Below are positions 28,266 through 37,094 of a DNA stretch of 64,000 nucleotides, piece by piece. The stretch is from positions 124,001 to 188,000 of the forward strand of contig NZ_RQHV01000043.1 in assembly GCF_004771005.1 (NCBI RefSeq), read 5' to 3'. The first letter of the stretch is position 1; each line of letters opens with the position of its first letter. The notes under the pieces were generated by a model, which saw nothing but the letters and a program-made list of their open reading frames with translations, made no database searches and had not been told where the DNA came from. The stretch is from Leptospira ilyithenensis (lineage in GTDB: Bacteria; Spirochaetota; Leptospiria; Leptospirales; Leptospiraceae). A program made the position numbers and the translations under genes.

Positions 28266-29993
28266 ATGGAGATTTCAAGGAAAGAGTTTTTGACGGGAAC
28301 AGCCGGACTACTTGCACTGGAAATTTTAAATTGCAATACCACTTCTCTGCTAAAAACCGGACGATACCGTGCGAAAATAGCCGAAAGGAAAACAAAACAA
28401 CCAAATATCCTGCTGATCATCACGGACCAGGAACGGCATTCCAATTTACTGCCGCAAGGCTTGAGCTTGAGACACAGAGAAAGGCTCTACGAAAGAGCCA
28501 GTCTTTTTTCAAACATGCAGAATGTATCGGGCCTTTGCTCCATGGCTAGAGCAAATATTTACACCGGCCTTCATTACCAACACAACGGGGTGTATGAAAA
28601 TGTTCCCATCCCTTTTGCACACGACCTTTATGATCATGTTCCCACCCTGGGAACTATGATGTCGGACCTGGGATATGAGACCGCTTATTTCGGGAAATGG
28701 CACTTGACTCATATTCCATTTATGGAGCCTGTAGGAAGGGACAAAATAAGATCCATTTTCTCTTCATACGGCTTTGAGTATAGCGACCAGGCTTATGAAG
28801 TGGAGGGAGTTCAAGGCGGACACAAAAAAGACAAAGCGACTGCGCAAATGGCATCCTCATTTATCCGATCGAGATCAAATCAAACAAAACCTTGGTTTGC
28901 CTGTATAAATTTTTTAAACCCGCATGACATCATGTATTATTTGGCAACCGAAAAACAATTGGAGACCTATGTATTCAATGAAATGTTAGGTGAAAGAATT
29001 GCAAAATCTCCGGATACCCCTTTATATAATCGGAATCTGGGTTTTCCATTATTACCGAATTTCGGTATTGAGGGAGAAACAGACAAACCGGATGCTCACC
29101 GCATATTCCGCGATGTAATGGATGTTACACTTGGTAAAATCCACTTGGATGACAAAGAGGCTTGGCTTAATTACGAAAATTACTATCTCAATTGTTTAAG
29201 GGATGTGGATGATCACATAGGGACTGTTTATGATACTCTGGACGAAACTTCCTCCTGGTCGGATACCGTTGTTATATTTACATCCGATCATGGAGAACTA
29301 TCGGGAGCTCACGGACTCAGAGGAAAGGGAAACACAATATACAAAGAGAGCGCCTCACTTCCGTTTGCCGTTTGGCACCCTGATATCAAAAACGGAAAAG
29401 AAATTCACGGACTTGCTTCGCAGATTGATATTGCTCCCACTCTTCTTTCTTTTGCCGGATTACAGGACTCTGAAATCCAGGAATACTACCCGAATCTAAA
29501 AGGCCACAATCTTGCTAAAGTCATGACTTCCTCCGCAAAGAATGCCCATGATAGCACAGGTAGAGACGCTGCATTGTATCAATGGGACAGCAGGGTATTC
29601 GGATCGGCTTCTACCGCAAAACACGTCGCAAATGCATATAAACAAACGGGTATTTTGCGGACACTAAAATTGATAAATGGTCCGATACTGGAAGGTATGG
29701 AAAAAAGGCATTCCATGCGGGGTTGTTTTGACGGAAGATATAAATTTGCCAGGTATTTTAGACCGTTAGACCATCATGTTCCCAAAACTTGGGAAGAATT
29801 GAAAAACTACAATGATTTGGAACTTTACGACACCCAAAATGATCCGATGGAAAGAAAAAATATAGCGAATCTACCGGAAAACAAAGATTTGGTTTTCAAA
29901 ATGTCCCAAAAGACAAATGATTTGGTCAAAAAAGAAATAGGGGCAGAGGAAACTCAAATGTTGCCCGGCCCGAAATTCCTTTGGAATTTGTAA
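28266..29993 (+). CDS. Sulfatase-family hydrolase with atypical active-site motif
   Basis: 575 residues from the ATG at 28266. The leader has a Tat-like SRKEFL followed by a hydrophobic stretch, so export is likely. Sulfatase layout: metal motif NILLIITDQER, active-site region SGLCSMARANIYTGLHYQHNG, then TSDHGELSGAHGLRGKG with metal ligands. In the usual formylglycine motif C-x-P/A-x-R the third residue is Pro or Ala; here it reads C-S-M-A-R. Cys and Arg are kept, so maturation may still occur, but with an unusual residue. The family cleaves sulfate or phosphonate esters. The substrate is unknown and no maturase gene is adjacent. Confidence 0.8.
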   Translation: MEISRKEFLTGTAGLLALEILNCNTTSLLKTGRYRAKIAERKTKQPNILLIITDQERHSNLLPQGLSLRHRERLYERASLFSNMQNVSGLCSMARANIYTGLHYQHNGVYENVPIPFAHDLYDHVPTLGTMMSDLGYETAYFGKWHLTHIPFMEPVGRDKIRSIFSSYGFEYSDQAYEVEGVQGGHKKDKATAQMASSFIRSRSNQTKPWFACINFLNPHDIMYYLATEKQLETYVFNEMLGERIAKSPDTPLYNRNLGFPLLPNFGIEGETDKPDAHRIFRDVMDVTLGKIHLDDKEAWLNYENYYLNCLRDVDDHIGTVYDTLDETSSWSDTVVIFTSDHGELSGAHGLRGKGNTIYKESASLPFAVWHPDIKNGKEIHGLASQIDIAPTLLSFAGLQDSEIQEYYPNLKGHNLAKVMTSSAKNAHDSTGRDAALYQWDSRVFGSASTAKHVANAYKQTGILRTLKLINGPILEGMEKRHSMRGCFDGRYKFARYFRPLDHHVPKTWEELKNYNDLELYDTQNDPMERKNIANLPENKDLVFKMSQKTNDLVKKEIGAEETQMLPGPKFLWNL

Positions 29994-30014
29994 ATACTTT
30001 CCTAGCTTGAAGGA

Positions 30015-30045
30015 AGGGCACAACCTAACAGTTGGATTGTGCCCT
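30015..30045. terminator. Hairpin between the convergent sulfatase and glnK genes
   Basis: AGGGCACAA and its exact complement TTGTGCCCT form a 9-bp stem with a 13-base loop. An A-run lies on the plus-strand 3' side, i.e. a T-run precedes the hairpin for leftward transcripts. It is probably a shared terminator by position, although the T-tract polarity is not classical. Confidence 0.55.
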
Positions 30046-30059
30046 GAAATAAAAAAAGA

Positions 30060-30404
30060 TTAAATCGCTTTTCCGCCCCTCTCTCCGTTTCGGATTCGAA
30101 TCACTTCTTCCACAGGCATTACAAAAATCTTTCCATCTCCGATTTTGCCTTCTCCGGATTTTGCCGATTTCAAAATTGCGTCTATGGTCGGTTTGACGAA
30201 CTCATCATTGACTGCGATTTCCAAACGGACTTTTCTGAGTAGGTTCACTTGGTATTCATGACCTCTGAATATTTCAGTTTTTCCTTTTTGTTGCCCGTAT
30301 CCTTGGACATCGCTGACAGTAAGTCTGTAAATTTCACTCTTGGTTAATTCATTTTTGACTTCTTCCAATTTATGCGGTTGAATGATTGCTATAATTAGTT
30401 TCAT
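30060..30404 (-). CDS. glnK: Nitrogen regulatory protein P-II (GlnK/GlnB)
   Basis: 114 residues, standard PII length. The start MKLIIAIIQPHKLEEVK, the T-loop GQQKGKTEIFRGHEY and the C-terminal VMPVEEVIRIRNGERG are characteristic. Tyr at the uridylylation position (HEY, equivalent to Tyr51) is kept, while the preceding Tyr46 position is Phe. It binds ATP/ADP and 2-oxoglutarate and would plug AmtB when nitrogen is plentiful. The gene follows amtB by 9 bp, the usual order amtB-glnK. Confidence 0.93.
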   Translation of the reverse strand: MKLIIAIIQPHKLEEVKNELTKSEIYRLTVSDVQGYGQQKGKTEIFRGHEYQVNLLRKVRLEIAVNDEFVKPTIDAILKSAKSGEGKIGDGKIFVMPVEEVIRIRNGERGGKAI

Positions 30405-30413
30405 AAATTCTCC

Positions 30414-31718
30414 TTAGATATCGTATCCTTTTTCTCCGTGGATTTCCTGATCTAAACCGGAGATTTCCTTTTCTTCATCAATTCTAAAACCGATGGTTCT
30501 ATCGATCACAAGTGCCAATACATATGAAACTACAAAAGAATAAGCACCTGTCGAGATCACACTGAGAAATTGAACGTAGATTTGGCCACCTCGGGTTACA
30601 CCTTCCGCAAGCGAACAAGCGAATACACCTGTAAGGATTGCTCCGAAAGCCCCGCCCACACCGTGGATTCCGAAAGCGTCCAAAGTATCGTCATATCCAA
30701 ATCGACCTTTCAAATAAATCGCCGCATAACAGACAGGAGACACTAGCAAACCCATAATCAAAGCACCCTGCACTCCCACAAATCCCGAAGCGGGAGTAAT
30801 GACAACAAGTCCTGCAACGATCCCGGAAGCGGCGCCTAATGCAGTCGCTTTGCTAGTGTGCCACCATTCAATGAGTAGCCACACTGTTCCTGCCGCCGCA
30901 GGTGCGATCAAAGTTACTAAAAATGCACGGGCAGCAACCCCATTGACTGCAAGGCCCGAGCCTGCGTTGAATCCGAACCAGCCGAACCACAATAGTCCCG
31001 ATCCGATCAAAGTATAAGTCATGTTATTCGGATGAGTCAGAGATCCGGGTTCTCCTTTTCTTTTGCCAATGACCAAAGCTGCGGCAAGGCCTGCAATCCC
31101 TGAAATCAAATGGACCACGGTTCCTCCAGCAAAATCAAGTGCCCCCAGTTGGAAGAGCCAACCGTTTGAAGCCCAAACCCAATGAGCGACCGGATCATAA
31201 ACAAGAGTCGCCCATACTAATATAAACACTACGTATCCCGAAAGTTTTACCCTTTCCGCAATGGCACCGGAAATCAACGCAGGTGTGATAAGTGCAAACA
31301 TGCCTTGGAATAAAAAATGAACGTATTTGGGAATGCTTCCTTCCAAAGTGTTGAGATCGACTCCCTCAAGGAAAGCAAGACTAAAATCACCGAAATAAGG
31401 ACTGGAACCTGAGAACACAAAACTATATCCGAAGATAGTCCATTGCAATGTCATCACTAGAATTGCCACAAAACTATGCATCATTGTGGATAGTATATTT
31501 TTGGACCGGACGATCCCGCCGTAAAACAAAGCAAGGCCCGGAATCATAAAAAATACTAAAGCGGAAGATACAAGCATCCAAACGGTATCAGCCTTATCCA
31601 GACTCGGTGCTGCCGCTTCCGGCATAACACTCGTTTGAGTTTCTTGTCCGTAAATCATCAATGGAAATAATAATAACAATAAGAAGATAAAATTCTTATT
31701 TATTTTTTTCAGAAACAT
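30414..31718 (-). CDS. amtB: Ammonium transporter AmtB
   Basis: 434 residues with a signal-like first helix and about 11 further helices. Signatures include DTVWMLVSSALVFFMIPGLALFYGG, the Amt motif DFAGGTVVHLISGIAGLAAAL (conserved His in the pore) and the second pore histidine in FGIHGVGGAFG. It conducts ammonium across the inner membrane and is regulated by the GlnK protein encoded next. The C-terminal tail (SGLDQEIHGEKGY) is the cytosolic PII-docking type. Confidence 0.95.
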   Translation of the reverse strand: MFLKKINKNFIFLLLLLFPLMIYGQETQTSVMPEAAAPSLDKADTVWMLVSSALVFFMIPGLALFYGGIVRSKNILSTMMHSFVAILVMTLQWTIFGYSFVFSGSSPYFGDFSLAFLEGVDLNTLEGSIPKYVHFLFQGMFALITPALISGAIAERVKLSGYVVFILVWATLVYDPVAHWVWASNGWLFQLGALDFAGGTVVHLISGIAGLAAALVIGKRKGEPGSLTHPNNMTYTLIGSGLLWFGWFGFNAGSGLAVNGVAARAFLVTLIAPAAAGTVWLLIEWWHTSKATALGAASGIVAGLVVITPASGFVGVQGALIMGLLVSPVCYAAIYLKGRFGYDDTLDAFGIHGVGGAFGAILTGVFACSLAEGVTRGGQIYVQFLSVISTGAYSFVVSYVLALVIDRTIGFRIDEEKEISGLDQEIHGEKGYDI

Positions 31719-31885
31719 TCCTTTCTCCTTTGGCTCATTGGCATTGAATAGTGTTTTTTCAATCTTTCAACTGATTATTTCCGAAGCAGAAGTACGGAAA
31801 CAAAATGACAAATTTAAAACTCAATATCTTAATGATCGAAATTCAATACAAAACGAGAGATAAGTAAAAAAGGCGATCAAAATTT

Positions 31886-32243
31886 ATGGACTCAAATTAC
31901 AGCAGATCCTGTTTATGCGGCAAAATCAGATATGAATTCGCCAAATTCAAAACAAATCCCAGCCATTGCCATTGTTCCATATGCCGCAAATTTCACGGTG
32001 CAACTTACGGTATGGACGGATGGGGAAAGAGGGTTTTGCAGTGTTTGCTGATCAAGTTTGTATTACAGAAGAACGACCCAGAACAAATACATTGATATCA
32101 CGATAGGAACTTTAGATCAGGATTTGAAAACGGAAAATCTACCTACCCAACATATATTCGTTCAAAACAAACCTAATTGGTACCAGATAGATGACGAACT
32201 GGAAAAATACTCCGCTCTTCCCGAGCGCTTAAAACGAATATAG
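31886..32243 (+). pseudogene. Broken GFA-family (CENP-V/Gfa zinc domain) gene
   Basis: The 5' part (31886 to about 32035) reads RSCLCGKIRYEF then SHCHCSICRKFHGA, the zinc-binding start of GFA-type proteins. The 3' part (about 32060-32243, another frame) reads IDITIGTLDQDL and FVQNKPNWYQIDDEL, the family's end. The middle with the third zinc cluster (FCxxCGS) is missing and the frame shifts, so a deletion plus frameshift is likely. Intact members are about 130 residues. Confidence 0.75.
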
Positions 32244-32274
32244 GCACCATACATATAACAATGATTATATCTTT

Positions 32275-32586
32275 TTATTCCCTTGTCCAGGTATCGTGCA
32301 AAACTTTATAAAAACTTTCGATCGATTTGTTCAAATGTTTGGTTCTCCAATAAGGATTTTCCTGAATGGCATCTTGCACGTGTTGCACAACCGCACGGAT
32401 AAAGGAAGTTCTATCCGGTTTCGGGCTGATGTTTAACATCTCCATAGTGATATTTCTTTTGGTTAATTCTTTTTTGATACATCGGGAGATCAGCTGAATC
32501 GCTTCTTCATTTGTCAGATTGATTTCCCTTACCAATAAATGAGCGGATTCTTTGATCAACTCCAATTGTCTTTCACTGATGCTCAT
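32275..32586 (-). CDS. Small protein of unknown function at the end of the TonB-receptor operon
   Basis: 103 residues from the ATG at 32586, which is preceded by a purine-rich GGGGATGG; a longer reading from 32628 overlaps the receptor gene. Helical, with no signal peptide (ISERQLELIKESAHLLVREINLT, AIQLISRCIKKELTKRN). Not recognised. The start lies 29 bp after the receptor stop on the same strand, so it is probably the last gene of the operon. Confidence 0.5.
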   Translation of the reverse strand: MSISERQLELIKESAHLLVREINLTNEEAIQLISRCIKKELTKRNITMEMLNISPKPDRTSFIRAVVQHVQDAIQENPYWRTKHLNKSIESFYKVLHDTWTRE

Positions 32587-32614
32587 GAGTTTGCCATCCC
32601 CGGTCCTTATCCTA

Positions 32615-35497
32615 TTAGAAAGTAGCACTTAGATCAAACATAAATCTTCTTCCTTCATTGATATAGTCGAACGGATAAAGATTGTTCTTGATCAGAGGTT
32701 GGTAATGATTCAAAAGGTTCGATATGAAAAAGGCAAAGTTAACATTCTCCATCAATTGATATCCTATTCTGAAATTTATACTGACCCATTCCGGTACGGA
32801 TTTGGAACGGTGAACGGGGTACTGTGATCCGTAAAAAATCGGCTGATAGGTACTTACATCGTTTTTCACAAACGTACTCGGGTCGAACGGCCCGTAACCC
32901 GAAACCGGATCGATGGAACCCAGATCACTTGCCCTTCTTCTCACTTTACCCTGCCAGTGTATGGAAAAAGAAGACGTCAATTTTTCCCATTTAACATTGA
33001 TTCCGCCATTCGCAGTTTGCGCAGGCACCCAACTTACCTGATTCGGTTCCTTTGCCACAGTACTGTCCTGGATGTGTTCGTTCCTTCGTCTAACAACGGA
33101 AAAATTGGCAAACCCGGAAATCATTTTATAAGAGGTCAGAGCTTCCATTTCCGCACCGTCATTGACCAAGGTATAAATATTCGTGCTTAAATTGTTATTG
33201 GCAACGCTATAAGCGATTTGATTTTCAAAACGTGTCAAAAAATAATTTGCTCTCAGGTTCAAATACTTGAAGGCAAGCCAGTCTATTGCCAATTCTGAAG
33301 TACGTATGATTTCGGGTTTTAATTTTCTAGGATTGGAAGCAAGCGAGAATGTATTCGCTCCGAAAAGTTCCGTTACAGAAGGTTCCCTGTATGCAGTCCC
33401 GGTCATTGCTTTGATGGTCAGATTGGAAGAAGGAAAAAACACAATCCCAAGCCTCGGGTTCGTTTTTCGGAATACTCTTTTTTCATTCGGAATAAACGGG
33501 GGACCAAGCGCCTCATTGATGTAAGGTGTATTGGGGGAATTATTAGGATCAGCGGGGTTAATGAAAAGAGATGCAGGGTTCCCCAAACTGTCCTGTTTGG
33601 GTTGGTCGATTCCCCTGTAATGGATGACGGTTTCATCATACCGCATCCCTAATGTGAATTCCACCAAACGATTGAATACCTTTCCGGAAGTTAACTGAGC
33701 AAAGGCGGCTCCCTTTTGAATCGGTTTGTCTTTGATCCATTCCAACCAAGACCCAAGTTTCCTTTGTCCGTTGTCAGCACTGAAAGGGGGAAATCCGTCT
33801 ACGGAATTGTTTACATTGATATTGCTATAATGTTCTTTGTCTCCTCCGTATTTGAAAATCGTTCCTTCCACACCACCGAGTAGACTCCCCCCGTTGGGAA
33901 GAATATATGTCCACTGACCCCTCGACAAAATATCCTTTGCTCCCGTTTTCAAATATTCCGTCATCCCTGCAGGATAAAAACCATCATAAGCTCCATTCTC
34001 GGCAAATCTCATATTCCAATTGATATTATGTTCCTGGTAACGAAGCACATATTCCTGTGTTAGTTTGTCAGTGATGTTGCTTGTGTATTTTACGGAGGCC
34101 ATTTGCCTCGACTCGGACATGTTCTCCTTTACATCAGGAATCCTCCAAAGCCATCCGTGTCCCGTTTGAAAATTCCAATTTTGGCGATGGTATTGAATGG
34201 AAAGACCTTTTAATGCACCTTCCCCATCCAGACGAAGGAACACATAATCGTTTCCTCTTGCATCGTTGGTCGTGAATTTTTTGAGGTATCCGAATTCATT
34301 CGTTCTGCCGGAACCGTCATGACTTTGGTAACCATTCCCATTCGTAGAATAGTTGTTATATGTCATTACATAGGAAAAAATCTGTCCTGTATTTCCCGTT
34401 GTAAAATCATAAATCCTGGTTCCATTATCGCCGGCCCGCACACGCGTTCTGATTTCTCCTTTCAAATCTTTACCCGTGTAGGTATTGATATTGATGACTC
34501 CATTCGTTGCGTTGGAACCGTACAAAGCGGAACCGGGACCGCGGATCACTTCCAAAGATTTGATCAGACTGACCGGAGTAATCTCGGATGTATAGGCGGA
34601 TCCGTACAAATTGTCATTGAACTGGACCCCATCCATAAGTAGCATTAGGTGGTTGTTATTCCAACCTTCATAAATTCCCCGGGAGGAAACAGTCCTTCTG
34701 TCATAGTCCATGGAAGGAGAAAATCCGGGGAGCTGGTATAATATATCGTTGAGACTGATCCTTCCGTAATCTTTGATTTCCTTATCTGAGATCACCGAAA
34801 CGATGTTTGGTGCTTCACTCGTTTTTCTGGCAATCTTCGTCGCGGAGGTAGTGACCTGGTTTGCAAGCAGGTCGAATACTTGTGCGGCTGCATCTTCGGA
34901 TGCTTTTTCATCAGATGTGATTGCAAATTTATTGTTAGAACTGATTTTGGAATTCAAAATATATTGTTCTATATTTTCCCGATTTTCTTTTTTCCGGGAA
35001 TTGGAGCGAAGAAGCTGCGCCAATTTTTTGGAAAACTTCCGGATCCTTTGCGAATCAGGTTCCAGCAAATCCGCCGAATTGATATTCAATTCTTTTGTTT
35101 GAAAGATCTCATCCGTTACATTGAAAGCATCAACCACAAAGCCGGTAGAAGGATCATAAGCTTGCGCATAAAGATTCAAACTGGAAGATTCGTTTTGTTT
35201 TTCATAAAAACCTTCGATAAGAAACAAAACATTTTCTTCCTTAGCCTTTGTCAGGCGGTCCTTTAAAGTAGAACCTTGACTTTTTTCTACAGTATAATTT
35301 TTTTCACGTAATTCCTGAGAGAGAGTTTCAAATACCTGGGTTGCCAATTTCTGATTCGGATTTGTGGATTCCAAAGGAACAAATTCGGAAACCTGGATCA
35401 ATTTGGAAGTGTTTGTAACCTTTGGATCTTGTGAGTGAACGGAATGCGTCAGAATACACAAAAACAATGAAACTAGGGCCAGATTCTTAATTTGCAT
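32615..35497 (-). CDS. TonB-dependent outer-membrane receptor with long N-terminal extension
   Basis: 960 residues. Signal peptide (MQIKNLALVSLFLCILTHSVHS), then about 190 residues that resemble a TolB-N-like or FlgO-like alpha/beta domain (VFETLSQELREKNYTVEKS, NVLFLIEGFYEK) instead of the plug. The plug follows: NIVSVISDKEIKDYG, LNDILYQLPGF, VSSRGI, LMLLMDGVQFND, LKSLEVIRGPGSALYGSNATNGVIN. The rest is a 22-strand barrel ending in Phe. It imports a ligand across the outer membrane using TonB energy. The start is one base after the stop of the binding-protein gene, so the operon link is strong. The ligand is not known. Confidence 0.9.
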   Translation of the reverse strand: MQIKNLALVSLFLCILTHSVHSQDPKVTNTSKLIQVSEFVPLESTNPNQKLATQVFETLSQELREKNYTVEKSQGSTLKDRLTKAKEENVLFLIEGFYEKQNESSSLNLYAQAYDPSTGFVVDAFNVTDEIFQTKELNINSADLLEPDSQRIRKFSKKLAQLLRSNSRKKENRENIEQYILNSKISSNNKFAITSDEKASEDAAAQVFDLLANQVTTSATKIARKTSEAPNIVSVISDKEIKDYGRISLNDILYQLPGFSPSMDYDRRTVSSRGIYEGWNNNHLMLLMDGVQFNDNLYGSAYTSEITPVSLIKSLEVIRGPGSALYGSNATNGVININTYTGKDLKGEIRTRVRAGDNGTRIYDFTTGNTGQIFSYVMTYNNYSTNGNGYQSHDGSGRTNEFGYLKKFTTNDARGNDYVFLRLDGEGALKGLSIQYHRQNWNFQTGHGWLWRIPDVKENMSESRQMASVKYTSNITDKLTQEYVLRYQEHNINWNMRFAENGAYDGFYPAGMTEYLKTGAKDILSRGQWTYILPNGGSLLGGVEGTIFKYGGDKEHYSNINVNNSVDGFPPFSADNGQRKLGSWLEWIKDKPIQKGAAFAQLTSGKVFNRLVEFTLGMRYDETVIHYRGIDQPKQDSLGNPASLFINPADPNNSPNTPYINEALGPPFIPNEKRVFRKTNPRLGIVFFPSSNLTIKAMTGTAYREPSVTELFGANTFSLASNPRKLKPEIIRTSELAIDWLAFKYLNLRANYFLTRFENQIAYSVANNNLSTNIYTLVNDGAEMEALTSYKMISGFANFSVVRRRNEHIQDSTVAKEPNQVSWVPAQTANGGINVKWEKLTSSFSIHWQGKVRRRASDLGSIDPVSGYGPFDPSTFVKNDVSTYQPIFYGSQYPVHRSKSVPEWVSINFRIGYQLMENVNFAFFISNLLNHYQPLIKNNLYPFDYINEGRRFMFDLSATF

Positions 35498-35498
35498 T

Positions 35499-37094
35499 TT
35501 AATCCCTCGATTTCTCAGTCATCAAACGAAGCGCGTCTCTTTTTTTGTATGAGAGACGAAGATATTCGATCGCCTTTTTGTCACCCGGATCGACTAACAG
35601 GATATCTTCAAATATCTTAATGGAGAGTTCATATTCTCTTTTATTGTATTCCGTTAGGCCCTCTTTAAAGTATTCAGGGATCTTGGAAAATTGGTTGTTT
35701 CTGAAGCCGGCAAGATCGGAAACAGCCTTCAAATTGGAAGGTAATGTTCGGATGGAAGCAAGAGCCATTTTAATCGCATCGTAAGGTCTGTCATTGCGGA
35801 ACAAAGAATTTGCCTGAGCTCTTTCCTGTTCGCTTTGAGTTAACAGAGTCGCCTGGATGCCTTCTCTAGCGGGAATGATATTCGGATTGATTTGCAATAC
35901 CTTCTGGTATTCGGTTCTTGCCTGGGAATATTTTCCCTCATCGAAATATTTTTTCGCGGAAGCCATGAGCTCCTTTGTTTTGGTTCCGGTCATCTTTTCA
36001 ACAATCAGATTCAAATAGGAAATGGCTGATGGATTTTTTGCATCTTTTTTCAAAATAGACTCAAACACGGATTTGGCGGCTTTCAATTTATCATCGTTGA
36101 GTAAATTGACTCCCGCAGCAAGTAAACCGGTAAGTTTCGCACGATCGGCAATGGATTGGGGAATTTTTAGACCTGATTCGTTTGCATATTCCTCATTAAG
36201 ATAAAAGGAAGTTTGATCCGACCAGATCACTCCTTCTTTTTTACAATGGGAAGATCCCGATAAGATTCGATTCGCCATGGAACCGGTCAGTACACCTATC
36301 TTCGTATAATCGGGGCTAATCCCAAAAGTCGCTCCCGTTTTGACAAGTGATGGAAAAGGTGTCATCAAAACGATCCTGTGTTTTTTGCAGAACGCGGAAA
36401 GAATCTCAAAATTCTTGCGATCGTAAATAGGATCGCTTACCATATAGAATCCGTCTGTTTCTTCCGAAATCGTTTCCAAATATTTTGAAAACTCCGCGCC
36501 GTTTGCAGTCTTTTTGGCATTGAACAGGAGTTTGTTTTTTAAATCCTCATATTCTCCTTCAGTCGCAGAGTATCCTCCCTCTTCTGTAGAATAAGCGGAA
36601 TACACATTTCTCGCATCGGGATTGATTTCTTTTAAGGTTTGAAAAAAATCCTGGATCGATACGTCCATACTTACACCGCAAAGCCTGCCCGATTCCAAAC
36701 CCAAAGATTTTGGAGAATTCACCATGGTAAAAACAATCGGTGTCTTATTCAAATTTTCTTTCGCCGTCTTTGCCGCCAAAGGACCGACTGCAATCAAAAG
36801 AGGAACATCTGAAGATTCCAATTCACGGAAATATTTTGCCAAGGCCCCCTGTTCTTCATTTAAAATATTCAAGTAAGTGATCCGAACTTCGGAATCAATT
36901 ACGGATTGAATTCCGTATAAGCTCTGTTCGTAGATTGTATTGTCCAAAGACAATAGAACTTCCACATAACCGCCGGACTTGTTTGCGACCGGAATCGAAA
37001 AAAGAGATTTTTTTTCGAATAAAAATACAAACAAAAAAATTGCGGACACGGCAAAGCATAGATTGATTTTTTTAAAACGCAAGAATGAGTTCAT
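35499..37094 (-). CDS. ABC-type periplasmic binding protein (PF04392-like) with TPR repeats
   Basis: 531 residues from the ATG at 37094, which overlaps the stop of the upstream sensor gene as ATGA; the longer frame from 37196 is not needed. After a hydrophobic leader, residues about 40-330 look like the ABC_sub_bind family (PLLIAVGPLAAKTAKENLNKTPIVFTMVNSP, GVSMDVSIQDFFQTLKEINP, FYMVSDPIYDRKN, TGATFGISPDY). The last about 190 residues carry TPR motifs (AKKYFDEGKYSQARTEYQKVLQINPN, YNKREYELSIKIFEDILLVDP). No ABC permease or ATPase is adjacent, so it may serve as a ligand-binding or scaffold protein for the sensor and receptor encoded beside it. Confidence 0.75.
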   Translation of the reverse strand: MNSFLRFKKINLCFAVSAIFLFVFLFEKKSLFSIPVANKSGGYVEVLLSLDNTIYEQSLYGIQSVIDSEVRITYLNILNEEQGALAKYFRELESSDVPLLIAVGPLAAKTAKENLNKTPIVFTMVNSPKSLGLESGRLCGVSMDVSIQDFFQTLKEINPDARNVYSAYSTEEGGYSATEGEYEDLKNKLLFNAKKTANGAEFSKYLETISEETDGFYMVSDPIYDRKNFEILSAFCKKHRIVLMTPFPSLVKTGATFGISPDYTKIGVLTGSMANRILSGSSHCKKEGVIWSDQTSFYLNEEYANESGLKIPQSIADRAKLTGLLAAGVNLLNDDKLKAAKSVFESILKKDAKNPSAISYLNLIVEKMTGTKTKELMASAKKYFDEGKYSQARTEYQKVLQINPNIIPAREGIQATLLTQSEQERAQANSLFRNDRPYDAIKMALASIRTLPSNLKAVSDLAGFRNNQFSKIPEYFKEGLTEYNKREYELSIKIFEDILLVDPGDKKAIEYLRLSYKKRDALRLMTEKSRD

